From: an uncultured Subdoligranulum sp.
GTDB lineage: Bacteria; Bacillota; Clostridia; Oscillospirales; Ruminococcaceae
Assembly (NCBI GenBank): GCA_900545545.1
Contig: UQZO01000007.1
Span: forward strand, 1-64,000
Length of the DNA stretch: 64,000 bases
Direction: 5' to 3'
The position numbers and the translations under genes are program-made. The notes under the pieces are model-generated. The model was given only the letters and a program-made list of their open reading frames with translations. It searched no databases and was not told the DNA's origin. Every line of letters begins with the position of its first letter. Within the stretch, counting starts at the first letter, position 1. This document shows positions 9,252-17,332 of the stretch, one piece after another.

Positions 9252-10427
9252 TTACCCTTTCATCTGGTTTGCAATGTCAGCGTCAACGATTTCTTCACCT
9301 GTTCTCTCAACCAATTGTGCCTTACTTGCCTCGCTCAATCCATCATTAACAACTGCACACATATCACAAGTGCTGCACTTATCTAAATCTTCCTTGGATA
9401 CCTTTCCATCCCGATAATCCCGGCAGATTTTAAGCTCATACATACTGTAAGGATGTTTAGTAAACAGAGACTTGAACTTATGCACCAAGACCCAAAATGC
9501 CGGCTTCCAAATGTACTTGTGCATAGCAGGAGAAACAGAACCAATCATCCAGCAATTCCGATCACAGCAACGCACCTTTGCGCGAACCTTTTCAGCTTCC
9601 GGGCTGTTCCACAGTTCGTCCCAAGTCTGACGATTCAAGTTGCCCATAACTTCTTTATCCTTGGTACCATTACAAGGCATAACATCGCCATACGGATCAA
9701 TAAAGAAGGTATCAAAACTCATATCGCACGGCAGCAGACGCTTTTGACCGTAGATATAATTAATCAGTCCGTGGTTGAAGTAAGCACGGAACCACTTTTT
9801 GGGACTATTGCTCCGCAGCAGTTCGTTGATCAGATTTTCAAAGTTTTTTGCCACCATCGGGCGGTCGTGAATAATATTCTTGGCCTCTACAAAGTAAAAG
9901 CTATTATGGAGGGATGCAGTAGCAAACTCCATCCCCATCTCGTCCGAAATTTTGTACAGAGGAACCAAATCCGGCGCATTTTTGTCCTGAACGGTCATGC
10001 CAAAGCCAACATCCTTCATGCCCATTTCACGCAGGGTCTTCAATGTCTTATATCCGCGCTGATAACCATCCTGAAGGCCACGGATTTCATTGTTAGTTTT
10101 TTCCAGACCTTCGATAGAAATGCGGATGCCGATCTGAGGGAACTCCTTGCAGAGATCCACAATCCGATCCGTGAAAAATCCGTTTGTAGAAATAACGATT
10201 CGATCGCTTTTCTTATATAGCTCCCGGACAATTTCCTTCAGATCGGTTCGGATAAAAGGCTCGCCGCCAGTAATGTTGGTGAAGTACATGAGCGGCAGCT
10301 TCCGGATGGTTTCCAGAGAAATTTCTTCTTCCGGTTTGGAAGGAGCTTTATACCGATTGCACATAGAGCACCGGGCATTGCAGCGATAAGTAACAATCAC
10401 AGTTCCGTTGAGTTTTTTGGTAGACAT
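9252..10427 (-). CDS. Radical SAM/SPASM protein in polysaccharide cluster
   Basis: A 391-residue protein with the radical SAM CxxxCxxC motif at Cys16, Cys20 and Cys23, followed by NITGGEPFIR and IVISTNGFF, typical of the fold. A SPASM-type auxiliary cluster is suggested by DPYGDVMPCNG and the paired cysteines of CCDRNCW. A further CSTCDMC motif lies near residue 357. Members use S-adenosylmethionine radical chemistry on peptides, sugars or alcohols; here the substrate is unknown, but the context points to sugar or polymer modification. The base composition is visibly less AT-rich than the flanking GT2 genes. A strong AGGGAG site lies seven bases before the ATG. Confidence 0.88.
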   Translation of the reverse strand: MSTKKLNGTVIVTYRCNARCSMCNRYKAPSKPEEEISLETIRKLPLMYFTNITGGEPFIRTDLKEIVRELYKKSDRIVISTNGFFTDRIVDLCKEFPQIGIRISIEGLEKTNNEIRGLQDGYQRGYKTLKTLREMGMKDVGFGMTVQDKNAPDLVPLYKISDEMGMEFATASLHNSFYFVEAKNIIHDRPMVAKNFENLINELLRSNSPKKWFRAYFNHGLINYIYGQKRLLPCDMSFDTFFIDPYGDVMPCNGTKDKEVMGNLNRQTWDELWNSPEAEKVRAKVRCCDRNCWMIGSVSPAMHKYIWKPAFWVLVHKFKSLFTKHPYSMYELKICRDYRDGKVSKEDLDKCSTCDMCAVVNDGLSEASKAQLVERTGEEIVDADIANQMKG

Positions 10428-10643
10428 ATTTTTTCTCCCTTACTTATATTTTTATTGCAAAATTATTTATAAAACGTTAATGTTTTCGGTTGCCTCTAAT
10501 TCCTTGAATTTTGGGAATATCAAAAAGATCCTGATTGCAGACATTCAATGGATTGCAAAGAGTGTAAGATAACCATTTTTCAATCTTCTACATATTCTTC
10601 ACCTTTTCGGACCTTTGAGCCTATGTTACTAGGCCTTAAATCT
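10428..10643. other. Intergenic gap, no gene seen
   Basis: AT-rich 216-base spacer between two minus-strand polysaccharide genes. It is long for this compact operon, so it may hold a second promoter for the downstream genes, but no convincing -35/-10 pair or terminator was identified. Confidence 0.4.
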
Positions 10644-11810
10644 TTAAACCAATAATGACTCTCGTTTGTGATTTACCTCATATATTTCAAGCGTTTGCCG
10701 TGTTATCTCATCCCAATCATATTTTCGACAAATAAAATCTGCTGCCCCCTCTTTGTATTTTTGGACCGTTGCCGGGTCATCGCAGAGCCTTTGCAGCTTT
10801 TCTTTCAAGTCTTGTACGTTGCTCTTTTGGAAAGTGACAGCCTTGTCCTCCACTACCTCTGCACATTCTGCTATATCAGACACCACGCAGCAGTTGCCAT
10901 AGCTCATGGCTTCCAGCAAACTGAGAGGCATTCCCTCCAGATCGGAAGGCAGCAAATATAGATAAGCGTTGCTGTATAGTTCTTCCAAGGCCTGCCCGGC
11001 CACAAATCCTGTGAAGATAATCCTGTCATCCCCGGCAGCAAGTGTATGAATCTCCTGCAAAAAATCATCCGTATCCGATGACCCTCCGGCAATTACCAGC
11101 TTTTTGTCAGTATGTAATTGTTTATAGGCTTGAAGTAAATATCGAATGCCCTTTTCCGGAACAATACGTCCCAGAAATAAAAGATATCCGTCCTTATCAA
11201 TCCCGAATTCCTTTTTGATCAGATCTGCTTTGCGCAGCACCGGCCGGTTCACACCATTCGGGATGAACAGAGTCTTCCGGCCATAAGTCTTTTGGAAATA
11301 TTCCTGCACGCCTTTACTCAGAACGATAATCTCATCCGCAAACTTGACGGTCATCTTTTCACCTAGATGGATATACTTGGAGCCAAATCCATTCTGCCAC
11401 TTTTCTCGCTGCCAGTCCAAACCATGAATGGTTACCACACACCGCTTTCCAAAAAGCTTAGGAAGCCAAATCATCGCACAAGGACCCTCGGCATGGAAGT
11501 GTACCACATCATACTTTCCAAGAGCAGCCCGCAATGCCGCAAAAAAACTGGAGGTCATAGCCGCCAGCCCTTTTTTGTCCAGAGTGGGAACGGTAATAAG
11601 GCGCACTCCTTTATATCGTTTTACCTTTCCGGTATCGAATTTTTTCCCGCTCACATGGTGCCCGCCACGGTTAAAACAGGTAACGGAATGGCCCAAAGCC
11701 GCCATGCGAGTGGATAATTCCTCCACCACAATTTCTATACCGCCCTCACGAGATGGAATCCGTTTGTGACCTAACATTGCTATATGTAATTTACCTTTAT
11801 CCTTTTTCAA
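10644..11810 (-). CDS. GT4 family glycosyltransferase, first gene of the cluster
   Basis: A GT-B glycosyltransferase of about 388 residues beginning HIAMLGHKRIPSREGGIEIV, the typical start of rhamnosyl/glucosyl transferases of family 4. It has VVHFHAEGPCAMIWLP in the N-terminal domain and LGRIVPEKGIRYLLQAY plus DLEGMPLSLLEAMSYG in the donor domain. The frame is open to 11963, but the upstream part looks non-coding. A TTG at 11810, with AAAGGAG about 11 bases upstream, gives the family-typical N-terminus; ATG at 11834 lacks a ribosome binding site. It is the most upstream gene of the minus-strand operon visible here. Confidence 0.85.
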   Translation of the reverse strand: MKKDKGKLHIAMLGHKRIPSREGGIEIVVEELSTRMAALGHSVTCFNRGGHHVSGKKFDTGKVKRYKGVRLITVPTLDKKGLAAMTSSFFAALRAALGKYDVVHFHAEGPCAMIWLPKLFGKRCVVTIHGLDWQREKWQNGFGSKYIHLGEKMTVKFADEIIVLSKGVQEYFQKTYGRKTLFIPNGVNRPVLRKADLIKKEFGIDKDGYLLFLGRIVPEKGIRYLLQAYKQLHTDKKLVIAGGSSDTDDFLQEIHTLAAGDDRIIFTGFVAGQALEELYSNAYLYLLPSDLEGMPLSLLEAMSYGNCCVVSDIAECAEVVEDKAVTFQKSNVQDLKEKLQRLCDDPATVQKYKEGAADFICRKYDWDEITRQTLEIYEVNHKRESLLV

Positions 11811-12216
11811 AAGAAGCTCTTCTCCTTTCCGCATTAAGGGTAGGTGAAAACTATCAGTTGCTTTTACCTGGCTCCTTTTTCTTATATTCATTGTGGAAGA
11901 AAAATTATACATATCTATGTTAATACAATCAATTGAATCCACAAAAATTTTATAAAAAATCACTTTAATTATATTATTTATAGCGAGTCAATACAAGGTG
12001 GCGAATCTTCAAAAATCGACGCTGTTTCCAACATCTTTTCAGTCATTTTGCGACCTCATTTAGCAAAAATAGGAAATCAGTTGTATCAGAAAAATACATC
12101 GATATAGCGCAATCCACGTTTTAAGCTCTTTGATGGAGGCAAGTCGCATTTGGGCGCGTCAGACGTGATCGTTTTCCATCAGTCATCGTCTCCCCACCGC
12201 TCCCTCTGCCTGTCCG
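11811..12216. other. AT-rich leader of the polysaccharide operon
   Basis: No gene was found in this stretch. It separates the polysaccharide cluster from the mobilizable element and should contain the operon promoter on the minus strand. Several AT-rich candidates exist around 11950-11990, but none is clear enough to mark. Confidence 0.4.
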
Positions 12217-12295
12217 TGGCTTTCCCATCCATTTTCTTAAGATGGATAGCCACCAGGCAGGCCGAAGGGGTTCCTATTGCGGAATCCCCTTCGGC
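12217..12295. repeat. Two stem-loops at the left side of the mobilizable element
   Basis: The first stem pairs TGGCT (12217-12221) and ATCCAT (12227-12232) with ATGGAT and AGCCA (to 12252). The second pairs GCCGAAGGGG (12261-12270) with CCCCTTCGGC (12286-12295). Both lie just before the oriT and could belong to the transfer or replication control region. Confidence 0.5.
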
Positions 12296-12332
12296 TCTGG
12301 GTTTCCAATAGGGGCGAGCAGCAGCCCTGTTG

Positions 12333-12376
12333 GCACACGACTTTGCTTGCAAAGTCTAGTGTGTTATACCTTTACC
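12333..12376 (+). other. MobV-type origin of transfer (oriT)
   Basis: The segment closely follows the oriT of plasmid pMV158 as I recall it. It starts GCACAC and contains an 8-bp inverted repeat GACTTTGC / GCAAAGTC with a two-base centre (12339-12356). The nick region CTAGTGTG/TTATACC follows, with the predicted nick between 12363 and 12364. The overlapping second repeat around the nick is partly kept. A MobV relaxase, the matching enzyme class, is encoded about 3.6 kb to the right. Nicking here on the plus strand would transfer the rightward strand first. Confidence 0.85.
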
Positions 12377-12449
12377 GGACAGCTGCTGCCTTCCTAATCC
12401 TTCGTGCCATCCCTGACACACAACCATAATTGTATGTACCAACAAAAGG

Positions 12450-12490
12450 TGCCGGGAGGTGCGTCGCGTTTTGCGACGCACCTCCCGGCA
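12450..12490 (-). terminator. Strong hairpin downstream of the sigma-like gene
   Basis: A perfect 18-bp stem (12450-12467 with 12473-12490) and a five-base loop. On the minus strand it is followed by CCTTTTG, a weak U tract. It lies about 85 bases after the stop of the sigma-like gene and separates it from the oriT. Confidence 0.6.
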
Positions 12491-12574
12491 TTTCTGCTGT
12501 CTGGCAAAGGTATATAAAAATCCCCGTTCCCGCCGCAGCGATCCTCCCAGGGAATGCTCCGTGGTTCCGTTCCG

Positions 12575-13219
12575 TCATTGTTTCAGATAGTACCGCCGTA
12601 CCGTCTGCAGCGCCGTCTTGTCCGTGGCTTTTCCACGGGAAAGCGACAGGTGAAAATGCCGTGCCGTTTCCGCCACGGAGTGCGCCTTATCGTCGGTAAA
12701 ACCAAACCGGAAAAACAGCCAGGTACGCAGTCTGGCACCGGATTTTTGCAGGGCAGCGCGTACCTCCCGGATAGTCTCTTTCCGCAGATAAATCCGTTCC
12801 GGGTCTTGCTGGTAGGGGTCGGCAACAAAGCAGGAAAGCGGTCGCTGATCTTCTTGCCGCAGACTGTCCAGCCGTACTAACTCACCGGCATGGCGGCCCT
12901 CGAAACGGCCCTGAGCCGCAGCGACGGAATCCAGCATGGCGTTGCGGATGGCGGGAGCTGCGTAAGACAGGAATTTGTTGCCTAGGGACGCCTCAAACCG
13001 GTCCACACATCCGTCCAGTGCAAGGCAGCCTTCCTGACAAAGGTCCTCTTCCTCGATTCCCAACGCCCGGCTCCAATCGGGATTTTTGCCCCAGATGGAA
13101 TGGGCCAGCTGGCGCACAAAAGGCAGGTTGTTTTCCACCAGCAGCTCCCGCGCCCACCGCTGTCCGTCCCGGGCCAGGACACACAGTTCTTCATTCGTCA
13201 TGGTCAGTTGTTTCTGCAT
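12575..13219 (-). CDS. Sigma-70 family (region 2) factor of the mobile element
   Basis: A 214-residue protein whose central part (LLVENNLPFVRQLAHSI, then EEEDLCQEGCLALDGCVDRF and FLSYAAPAIRNAMLD) reads as sigma-70 region 2. A C-terminal part (GFTDDKAHSVAETARHFHLS) resembles region 4. Such factors direct RNA polymerase to special promoters. Here it presumably serves the element, since it lies between the oriT and the XRE regulator and overlaps the end of that regulator gene. ATG at 13219 or the internal ATG at 13201 (ATGACGAATGA, coupled to the upstream stop) could be the start. Confidence 0.72.
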   Translation of the reverse strand: MQKQLTMTNEELCVLARDGQRWARELLVENNLPFVRQLAHSIWGKNPDWSRALGIEEEDLCQEGCLALDGCVDRFEASLGNKFLSYAAPAIRNAMLDSVAAAQGRFEGRHAGELVRLDSLRQEDQRPLSCFVADPYQQDPERIYLRKETIREVRAALQKSGARLRTWLFFRFGFTDDKAHSVAETARHFHLSLSRGKATDKTALQTVRRYYLKQ

Positions 13220-14060
13220 CCGTTGTATCTACCGCAAGGTTTTCAAATAAGGCGGTAAAAGCCGCCCGCAGTTGTTCCAAAACCGCCCGGTCTTTAAGCG
13301 GAAGACCTTTCAGCACATCCACCAGGGCATCCGCCATTTCTTCCGGCTGCAGGGGTGCCTGCAGGTTGTCTTGCCCCTTGCGCAGCTTGGCATACAGTTC
13401 CTCCGCCGTTTGTTTGGTCAGCAGAGCAGCTCGATCGATTTTGAGAGAGGCAGTCTCGGCCACCATGTTCCGCTTGATTTCCTTGATGCTGAGCAAAAAC
13501 TGCTCCTGGAGGGCATTCAGGTTTGGCTGGCTTACGGGAATTTTCAAAATCTCGGCCCGGCGTGCCGCCTGGTAGGCGGCTGCCTTTCGCTGTTTGCTCC
13601 ACTTCTGTACTTTCGCCATTTCTTTGACGGCAGAAGACAATACCTGGTTGCGGGCTGCATAGCCTGCGGCGATGGCACCGGAAAAGTATTCCGCCGCCAG
13701 TTCTGTCACCAAACCGAACCGGGGATTTTCCAGCAGCAGATTGACCACCCGGGAATCCACCCGACCCGTGTACAGGTTCCGTGCTGCCTGCACCGAAAGC
13801 CCCAGTTCTCCGATGTCGTAGTTGATGCGGCCCCGTTCATTACTTTCCCCCAGCAGAAAATCGGTGGATACCTGAAAGATCCGGGCAATGGAGATCACAT
13901 TGTCTGCGCTGAGCTTGTCGATTTTGCCGCATAGGAACCGGCTGAGAGTCCCTACCGTCATCCCGGTCCGGGCCGCCAGCTCCTGCTGGGTCATGGATTT
14001 CTCTTTCATCAGGTCGATGATTCGTTCCCGAGCATCACCGGGCAGATAAGTCTGTTCCAT
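13191..14060 (-). CDS. XRE-family transcriptional regulator
   Basis: A 289-residue protein with an N-terminal Cro/C1-type helix-turn-helix (about residues 10-72: SMTQQELAARTGMTVGTLSR, then VISIARIFQVSTDFLLG). A long helical C-terminal region without a recognised domain follows. It is divergent from the primase gene, so the shared 200-base spacer is where an operator would be expected. Its last codons overlap the sigma-like gene, so regulator and sigma factor are likely co-expressed. It probably controls the element's replication and mobilization genes. Confidence 0.82.
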   Translation of the reverse strand: MEQTYLPGDARERIIDLMKEKSMTQQELAARTGMTVGTLSRFLCGKIDKLSADNVISIARIFQVSTDFLLGESNERGRINYDIGELGLSVQAARNLYTGRVDSRVVNLLLENPRFGLVTELAAEYFSGAIAAGYAARNQVLSSAVKEMAKVQKWSKQRKAAAYQAARRAEILKIPVSQPNLNALQEQFLLSIKEIKRNMVAETASLKIDRAALLTKQTAEELYAKLRKGQDNLQAPLQPEEMADALVDVLKGLPLKDRAVLEQLRAAFTALFENLAVDTTDAETTDHDE

Positions 14061-14263
14061 ATGTACCGCCTCCTTGCGTTCATTATAAAAAAGAGTCCTC
14101 TATATATAGTGACAAAAAATGTCGATTTTTGGCCACTTCTCTTTGCATTTTCGCAATTTTTTGTTTTGTGGGGCCTCCTTATTTGCATTTATGCCGGATT
14201 TGGGCGGTCTGCACCGATTTTTCCGTATCTTTGTATAGACAACGGAAAAAGGAGGTGTCCTCC
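14061..14263. promoter_or_regulatory. Divergent control region with candidate operator
   Basis: Spacer between the regulator and the primase gene. The 13-base palindrome GACAAAAAATGTC (14111-14123) sits next to a TATATATAG stretch and is a plausible operator for the XRE protein. The primase ribosome binding site AAAGGAGGTG lies at 14248-14257. Confidence 0.45.
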
Positions 14264-15589
14264 ATGTGCAAGGACACGGAGCCCCGGGCTCTGCCGGAAG
14301 ACTCCGACTCGCCCAAATGGTTTGACGGCAAAAAGGTGATCGAGATCGCCTTCTGTGAGGAATTTCTAACCCGGCACCCCATGTGCTGCATTCATGGCCG
14401 CTTCTTCACGGCGGACGGGCCCATCCCGGACGATGTGGTGCGCAGGCTCATCTATGAGGAGCTGAAGGCCCATGCGGTGAGCGGGGTGGGCAAGGCGGTG
14501 GCCACCCTGCTGGATGTGCTGCGGATGGAGTGTTATTCGCCCGGGCTGCCGCTGCAGACCGACCGCATCCATGTAGCCAACGGCACGCTGTTTTTGGACG
14601 GGCGGTTGGAGCCTGCCAAGGAATTCTGCCTGAACCGGCTGCCGGTAGAATATCACCCCGATGCCCCGGACCCCAAAACCTGGCTACGGTTTGTGGAGGA
14701 GCTGCTCTACGACGAGGATATTTCCACACTGCAGGAGTACATGGGCTACTGCCTGCTTCCCACCACCAAGGCCCAGCGGATGCTGTTTCTGATCGGGCGG
14801 GGCGGCGAGGGCAAAAGCCGCATCGGCCCGGTGATGCGGGCGTTGTTCGGCACGGCCATGAACACCGGCAGCTTGAGCAAGGTGGAGACAAGCCCCTTTG
14901 CCCGGGCCGACCTGGAAAACAAGCTGGTCATGGTGGACGATGACATCAAACTGGAAGCCCTGCCCCAGACCCACATCATCAAGGCCATCGTCACCGCCGA
15001 ACTGCCCATGGATCTGGAACGCAAAGGCAAGCAGAGCTACCAGGGCAACATGTTCGTGCGGTTCATGGCTTTCGGCAACGGGGTGATGAAAGCTGCCAAC
15101 GACCGCAGCGAGGGATTCTTCCGACGGCAGCTGATCCTTTCGGTGCGGGAACGCCCCGACAACCGGGTGGACGACCCGTATCTGGCCGAAGCCCTCTGCG
15201 CCGAGGCCGAGGGCATCTTCCTCTGGTGTCTGGAAGGACTGCGGCGGTTGCTGGCCAATCGCTACCGCTTCACTGTCAGTGCCCGCACCCAGGCCAACCG
15301 GGAGTCCGCCGTTCGGGACAGCAACAACGTGGTGGAGTTCATGGCTTCCACCGGCTATATCAGGTGCCGGGCCGATGCCGAGATCACCTCCCGGATACTC
15401 TACGCCATCTACCGGCTGTGGTGTACCGACAATGCCTACCAGCCGTTATCGGCCAAAAGTTTCAGCAATTACCTGTCCCAGCATGAACGGGTATACAGCC
15501 TGAGCCACACCAACACCGTGCGCAATGCCGCCGGAAAACGGGTGTGGGGATTCACAGGCGTTGAAGGGCTGGTGACGCCGCCGGATTGA
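14264..15589 (+). CDS. P4-type phage/plasmid primase-helicase
   Basis: A 441-residue superfamily-3 helicase of the D5/P4 primase C-terminal type. Walker A is GRGGEGKSRIG (about residue 180), Walker B is NKLVMVDDD, the SF3 motif C asparagine is in MAFGNGVMKAAND, and an arginine-rich RSEGFFRRQLIL follows. The C-terminal winged-helix part (YAIYRLWCTDNAYQPLSAKS) is typical for origin binding. It would unwind the element's origin, allowing replication after transfer. ATG at 14264 with AAAGGAGG six bases before is the clear start; the frame is open further upstream but not coding. Confidence 0.85.
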   Translation: MCKDTEPRALPEDSDSPKWFDGKKVIEIAFCEEFLTRHPMCCIHGRFFTADGPIPDDVVRRLIYEELKAHAVSGVGKAVATLLDVLRMECYSPGLPLQTDRIHVANGTLFLDGRLEPAKEFCLNRLPVEYHPDAPDPKTWLRFVEELLYDEDISTLQEYMGYCLLPTTKAQRMLFLIGRGGEGKSRIGPVMRALFGTAMNTGSLSKVETSPFARADLENKLVMVDDDIKLEALPQTHIIKAIVTAELPMDLERKGKQSYQGNMFVRFMAFGNGVMKAANDRSEGFFRRQLILSVRERPDNRVDDPYLAEALCAEAEGIFLWCLEGLRRLLANRYRFTVSARTQANRESAVRDSNNVVEFMASTGYIRCRADAEITSRILYAIYRLWCTDNAYQPLSAKSFSNYLSQHERVYSLSHTNTVRNAAGKRVWGFTGVEGLVTPPD

Positions 15590-15604
15590 GTGCTCCCGCA
15601 TCCA

Positions 15605-15646
15605 TACCAAACGTACCGTGTGTACGGCCCCCGGTACGCTTGGTAC
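15605..15646. promoter_or_regulatory. Inverted repeat between primase and winged-helix gene
   Basis: TACCAAACGTACC (15605-15617) pairs with GGTACGCTTGGTA (15634-15646), with one G-U pair, around a GC-rich centre. It ends 30 bases before the next start codon. It could be a binding site, an origin element or a weak attenuator. Confidence 0.45.
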
Positions 15647-15678
15647 ACATCTTTACCATTCAGAAGGAGGAGAAAACC

Positions 15679-15930
15679 ATGATGATCAAACGTCCTACCC
15701 ACTATTTTGCCATGCCCCGCGAAATTCTCTGGAGCCCGCTTCTCACATTGGAGGAGAAAGGCCTGCTGAGCTTTTTCTACAGTATGCCGGACGATTCCAC
15801 CGAGGAAGACGTGACGCTTCTGTGCAGCATCTCCGCCGAACGGCTGGAAGAATTGGTGGACAGCCTGATGGCCAAGGGGGTTCTCGAATATGAGTCCGGG
15901 TACAGGCTGGACGGTGGAGGGCCGCAGTAA
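15679..15930 (+). CDS. Small winged-helix-like protein of the mobile element
   Basis: An 83-residue protein: PTHYFAMPREILWSPLLTL, EEKGLLSFFYSMPD, then a helical segment SAERLEELVDSLMAKGVLEY and a short beta-like end. This looks like a small winged-helix domain of the kind found in replication initiators, but no family can be named with confidence. AAGGAGGAG lies just upstream of ATG 15679. The stop TAA is immediately followed by the relaxase ATG, so the two are co-translated. Confidence 0.6.
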   Translation: MMIKRPTHYFAMPREILWSPLLTLEEKGLLSFFYSMPDDSTEEDVTLLCSISAERLEELVDSLMAKGVLEYESGYRLDGGGPQ

Positions 15931-16875
15931 ATGGACAAGGCCCAACACGCCATTTTGCGGTTTGCCAAGTACAAGGGGCCGGAGATCAGCCGCATCGAGG
16001 CCCACAACGAGCGAACAAAAGAAACCTACGCCAGCAACCCGGATGTGGACACCACCCGCAGCAAACAGAACTTTCACCTGGTCACACCCGAACACAAGTA
16101 CCGGGCCGAGACGGAACGGCAGATTGCCCAGGCGGGCTGCCGGACCCGCAGCGACAGCGTCCGGGTGGTGGAGGTCCTTTTTACCGCCAGTCACGACTTC
16201 TTCAAGGGCAAGAGTAAGGGGGAGATACGGGCCTTTTTTGAGGAATGTATGGCCTTTCTGGCCCAGCGCCAGGCCCCTGCCACCTATCTTTCCGCCGTGG
16301 TGCATATGGACGAGAAAACGCCCCATATGCACCTTTCTTTTGTCCCGCTGACGGCGGACGGGCGGCTGTCGGCCAAGGAGATCGTGGGCAACCGCCAGAA
16401 GCTGACCCAGTGGCAGGATGCCTTCTGGGAACACATGGTCCAAAAGTACCCGGACCTGGAGCGCGGGGAGAGCGCCAGCAAGACCGGGCGCACCCACATT
16501 CCGCCCCGCATCTTCAAGCAGGCCACCCATCTGAACCGCCAGCTGGATAAGATTTTGCAGCTGCTGGCCGATACCAATGTCTGGAATGCTAAAAAGCGGG
16601 CGGCCCAGCTGGAAACGGCACTGCGGAAATTTTTCCCCGAAATGGAGGACTTTCTCACCCAGACCAAGAAGTACGATAAAGCCATCCGGGGCCTATCCGC
16701 CGAAAAGGAGCGGCTGAAACAGGAACTGGACCAGAGCAAAGAAACACAGAGGAAACAGAAAATGAACGAATACCGACTGGAAGCCGATTACGCCAATCTG
16801 CTGCGCAAGTTGGAGCGCATTCCGCCCGAACTTCGCAGACAATTTGACACATCCCGCCAACAGAAAGAGAGGTAA
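15931..16875 (+). CDS. MobV-family relaxase (Mob/Pre)
   Basis: A 314-residue relaxase of the pMV158 Mob/Pre family. The N-terminus shows HAILRFAKYK then SRIEAHNER, where His25 corresponds to the nucleophile region of MobM. A conserved NPDVDTTRSKQNF block follows, and the metal-binding HMDEKTPHMH lies near residue 130. The C-terminus is a coiled coil (KERLKQELDQSKETQRKQK), as is common for multimerisation. It nicks its cognate oriT and pilots the strand through a conjugation machine supplied by another element, since none is encoded here. A matching oriT lies at 12333-12376. Start follows directly on the upstream stop. Confidence 0.92.
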   Translation: MDKAQHAILRFAKYKGPEISRIEAHNERTKETYASNPDVDTTRSKQNFHLVTPEHKYRAETERQIAQAGCRTRSDSVRVVEVLFTASHDFFKGKSKGEIRAFFEECMAFLAQRQAPATYLSAVVHMDEKTPHMHLSFVPLTADGRLSAKEIVGNRQKLTQWQDAFWEHMVQKYPDLERGESASKTGRTHIPPRIFKQATHLNRQLDKILQLLADTNVWNAKKRAAQLETALRKFFPEMEDFLTQTKKYDKAIRGLSAEKERLKQELDQSKETQRKQKMNEYRLEADYANLLRKLERIPPELRRQFDTSRQQKER

Positions 16876-16968
16876 CAGCATAGCGAACCGGAACCGAGCC
16901 GTGGCGCATATGAGACAGGCACTGCACCATAAAATGCACCAGATGACGAAAAACGGGAGGTGGACCAG

Positions 16969-17223
16969 ATGAGAACCAGCGCACCCATCAAGGTAATTGT
17001 ACATTATCCCAAGACCGAGGAAGGCAGGCAGGAACTGGCCCGGCGGGTTGCGGACGTCCACGCCGATTTTGTCATCAGTTCCATCAACAAACTGAACTGC
17101 CCCATCAAGCAGAAGCTTGAGCTGCTGCAGGCGGTGATCGACACCACCAAGGGGACGTATAAAGCCCCCGAAGCCGAACAGGGGCAGAAGCCCAGGAAAA
17201 AGCACCAGGAGATGAGCCTGTAA
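16969..17223 (+). CDS. Small conserved protein downstream of the relaxase
   Basis: An 84-residue protein, APIKVIVHYPKTEEGRQELA then FVISSINKLNCPIKQKLELL, ending in a lysine-rich tail. I do not recognise the family. The conserved-looking IKVIVHYP start and its position after mobV suggest an accessory gene of the element. ATG 16969 has GGGAGG eight bases upstream; a GTG nine bases earlier is less likely. A strong terminator follows immediately. Confidence 0.6.
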   Translation: MRTSAPIKVIVHYPKTEEGRQELARRVADVHADFVISSINKLNCPIKQKLELLQAVIDTTKGTYKAPEAEQGQKPRKKHQEMSL

Positions 17224-17230
17224 AACGGCA

Positions 17231-17266
17231 GGGCCCCGGAGAGCGATGCTCTCCGGGGCCCCTTTT
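17231..17266 (+). terminator. Intrinsic terminator closing the mobile-element operon
   Basis: A 14-bp GC-rich stem GGGCCCCGGAGAGC / GCTCTCCGGGGCCC with a three-base loop followed by a T run. It ends the primase-mobV transcription unit. Confidence 0.9.
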
Positions 17267-17305
17267 TGCGTTTGTGGGAAAGGGACGGGAATGTGCATAC
17301 GCTGG

Positions 17306-17332
17306 TTTCTATAATTTCTATAATTTCTATAA
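17306..17332. repeat. Three tandem copies of a 9-bp unit
   Basis: TTTCTATAA occurs three times head to tail at 17306, 17315 and 17324, followed by a degenerate TTTCATTATA. It lies just outside the mobile-element terminator and may mark the element's right side or be a binding site. Confidence 0.7.

Noticed and set aside
16910..16972. A 20-codon frame ending in ATGA on the next gene's start
   Set aside because: No ribosome binding site at a suitable distance and no recognisable product; at most a leader frame.
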